Below the pieces are notes generated by a model. That model did no database searches and was not told the origin of the DNA. It saw only the letters and a program-made list of their open reading frames with translations. Made by a program: the position numbers and the translations under genes. 6,298 nucleotides of DNA, taken from Actinomycetota bacterium (lineage in GTDB: Bacteria > Actinomycetota > Humimicrobiia > Humimicrobiales > Humimicrobiaceae). Within the stretch, counting starts at the first letter, position 1. The number at the start of each line of letters is the position of its first letter. Of the stretch, positions 5,605 through 6,298 are shown piece after piece. The stretch is from the NCBI GenBank assembly GCA_028718045.1, contig JAQUMQ010000086.1:1-6298 (forward strand). The letters are read 5' to 3'.

Positions 5605-5613
5605 AGCGTCCAA

Positions 5614-6168
5614 ATGAAGTCAAAGAGCCTAGTAGTGTTTTTTTGTGTATTTGCACTTGCACTATCGTTAGTTCTTCCGGGATTTTTACCTGGAAACAAT
5701 ATTGATATAAGCGTACTTGGAATATCGACAGAAGTCCCAAACAATATACAAAATCTCTCATATAAAAATTCGTCTCTCACTGACTATGAAAATGCCATTG
5801 CTTCATTAATTAATAATACCAGAGTAGCAAATGGTTTAAATGCATTGGCAGCTGACGAAGCGCTTAACGGTATAGCAGACCTGCGAAGTCAGGATATGAT
5901 GGACAGAAACTACTTTTCACATTACAGTCCTGAAAACACAAATGTATTCGATCTTATGAGAGCAAATGGCATAAGTTTTAGATACGGAGGAGAAAATCTT
6001 GCACAATCTGCCCCTGCTTCTGCGGGAACTACCGATGGTTTTTTAAATGCATGGTTAAACAGCCCTACGCACAAAAGCAATATTCTTGGAGCAAATTATG
6101 CGAAAATAGGTGTTTCTATGTCCGAAACATCAGACAGAAGAGTGGTAACAACGGTATTTACAAATTAA
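5614..6168 (+). CDS. Exported CAP-domain (SCP/PR-1, YkwD-like) protein
   Basis: The 184-residue protein has an N-terminal signal sequence: basic MKSKS, then a hydrophobic core (residues about 6-22), no lipobox. A linker follows to about 55. Residues 56-184 are a bacterial CAP domain (Pfam PF00188 type): INNTRVANGLNALAADEAL (66-84), SQDMMDRNYFSHYSPEN with H103 (92-108), GENLAQS with E127 (126-132), AWLNSPTHKSNILGANY with H153 (146-162) and the closing strand VVTTVFTN. H103, E127 and H153 occupy the conserved cavity positions of CAP proteins. The domain is complete and ends right after its last strand, so there is no wall-binding module. Bacterial CAP proteins are secreted or wall-associated; their biochemical role is mostly unsettled. 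The ATG has a good ribosome site and a structured leader. Confidence 0.92.
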   Translation: MKSKSLVVFFCVFALALSLVLPGFLPGNNIDISVLGISTEVPNNIQNLSYKNSSLTDYENAIASLINNTRVANGLNALAADEALNGIADLRSQDMMDRNYFSHYSPENTNVFDLMRANGISFRYGGENLAQSAPASAGTTDGFLNAWLNSPTHKSNILGANYAKIGVSMSETSDRRVVTTVFTN

Positions 6169-6179
6169 ATAAATTAAAT

Positions 6180-6206
6180 AAAAGCAAATTAAAAGATTGC
6201 TTTTTT
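6180..6206 (+). terminator. Intrinsic terminator after the CAP gene
   Basis: AAAAGCAA (6180-6187) and TTGCTTTT (6197-6204) form an 8-bp stem around a 9-base loop, with a T-run to 6206. It lies 11 bases after the stop codon. The stem has only two G-C pairs. Confidence 0.6.
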
Positions 6207-6298
6207 AAGTTTAAACAATTTTTTAAAGTAAGTGAAAACAAGATAAGAAAGAAAAATAGATGAAAGATAAGAGCAAGTGAATTGGACGCCTGCCTTAC

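Larger units (their letters stand above)
4818..5613. other. Long regulatory spacer between gdhA and the CAP-domain gene
   Basis: These 796 bases contain no convincing coding frame. From left to right they hold the gdhA start region, a gdhA promoter candidate with repeats, a minus-strand terminator with competing hairpins, isolated hairpins (5132-5157, 5182-5199, 5234-5255) and three copies of CACAAAAA (5250, 5263, 5283). The CAP-gene promoter and its structured leader follow. The stretch 5291-5384 is A+T-rich with nothing recognisable. Confidence 0.7.

Noticed and set aside
5403..5780. Minus-strand frame of 125 codons across the CAP leader and signal peptide
   Set aside because: It is antisense to the CAP signal sequence and structured leader, has no ribosome site or recognisable domain, and reads as low-complexity translation of non-coding DNA.
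6260..6298. Start of a further plus-strand gene at the right edge
   Set aside because: The ATG at 6260 stops after six codons. GTG at 6277 and TTG at 6282 stay open to the edge, but with only a few codons and no clear ribosome site nothing can be supported.

Overview
The window is AT-rich bacterial DNA, with spacers far richer in A+T than the genes. It carries five complete genes whose strands strictly alternate (+ - + - +), so each is probably transcribed alone. A strong AAAGGAGGT ribosome site, a glutamate dehydrogenase aligning closely with clostridial and enterobacterial enzymes, and an exported CAP-domain protein suggest a low-GC anaerobe. Clostridia are the first guess, but the long-period TPR protein and zinc-ribbon MscL also occur elsewhere, so I do not assign a lineage firmly. 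There is no sign of phage, insertion sequence, CRISPR, tRNA or rRNA.

Layout: 27-515 (+) is mscL, a mechanosensitive channel with a C-terminal zinc ribbon. It converges, 10 bases apart, with a PLP aminotransferase at 526-1743 (-). A 328-base spacer with divergent promoter candidates leads to 2072-3439 (+), a membrane-anchored TPR protein built from seven repeats of exactly 47 residues. It converges with gdhA (3483-4817, -), the NADP-type glutamate dehydrogenase. A 796-base spacer then holds gdhA control sequences, a minus-strand terminator far upstream of gdhA, several hairpins and a promoter. It ends in a structured leader before an exported CAP (SCP/PR-1) domain protein at 5614-6168 (+), which is followed by a terminator.

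How the genes relate: gdhA assimilates ammonia into glutamate, and the aminotransferase can pass that amino group to oxaloacetate or related acids, so the two minus-strand genes share nitrogen metabolism. mscL, the TPR protein and the CAP protein act at or outside the membrane; nothing links them mechanistically beyond proximity. The most unusual material is non-coding. One is the CAP-gene leader: a closing stem, two inner hairpins with complementary loops, a terminator-like U-tract and sequences complementary to the ribosome-site region. The other is the terminator with competing hairpins upstream of gdhA. Both look like RNA switches; neither matches a riboswitch class I can recognise by eye.
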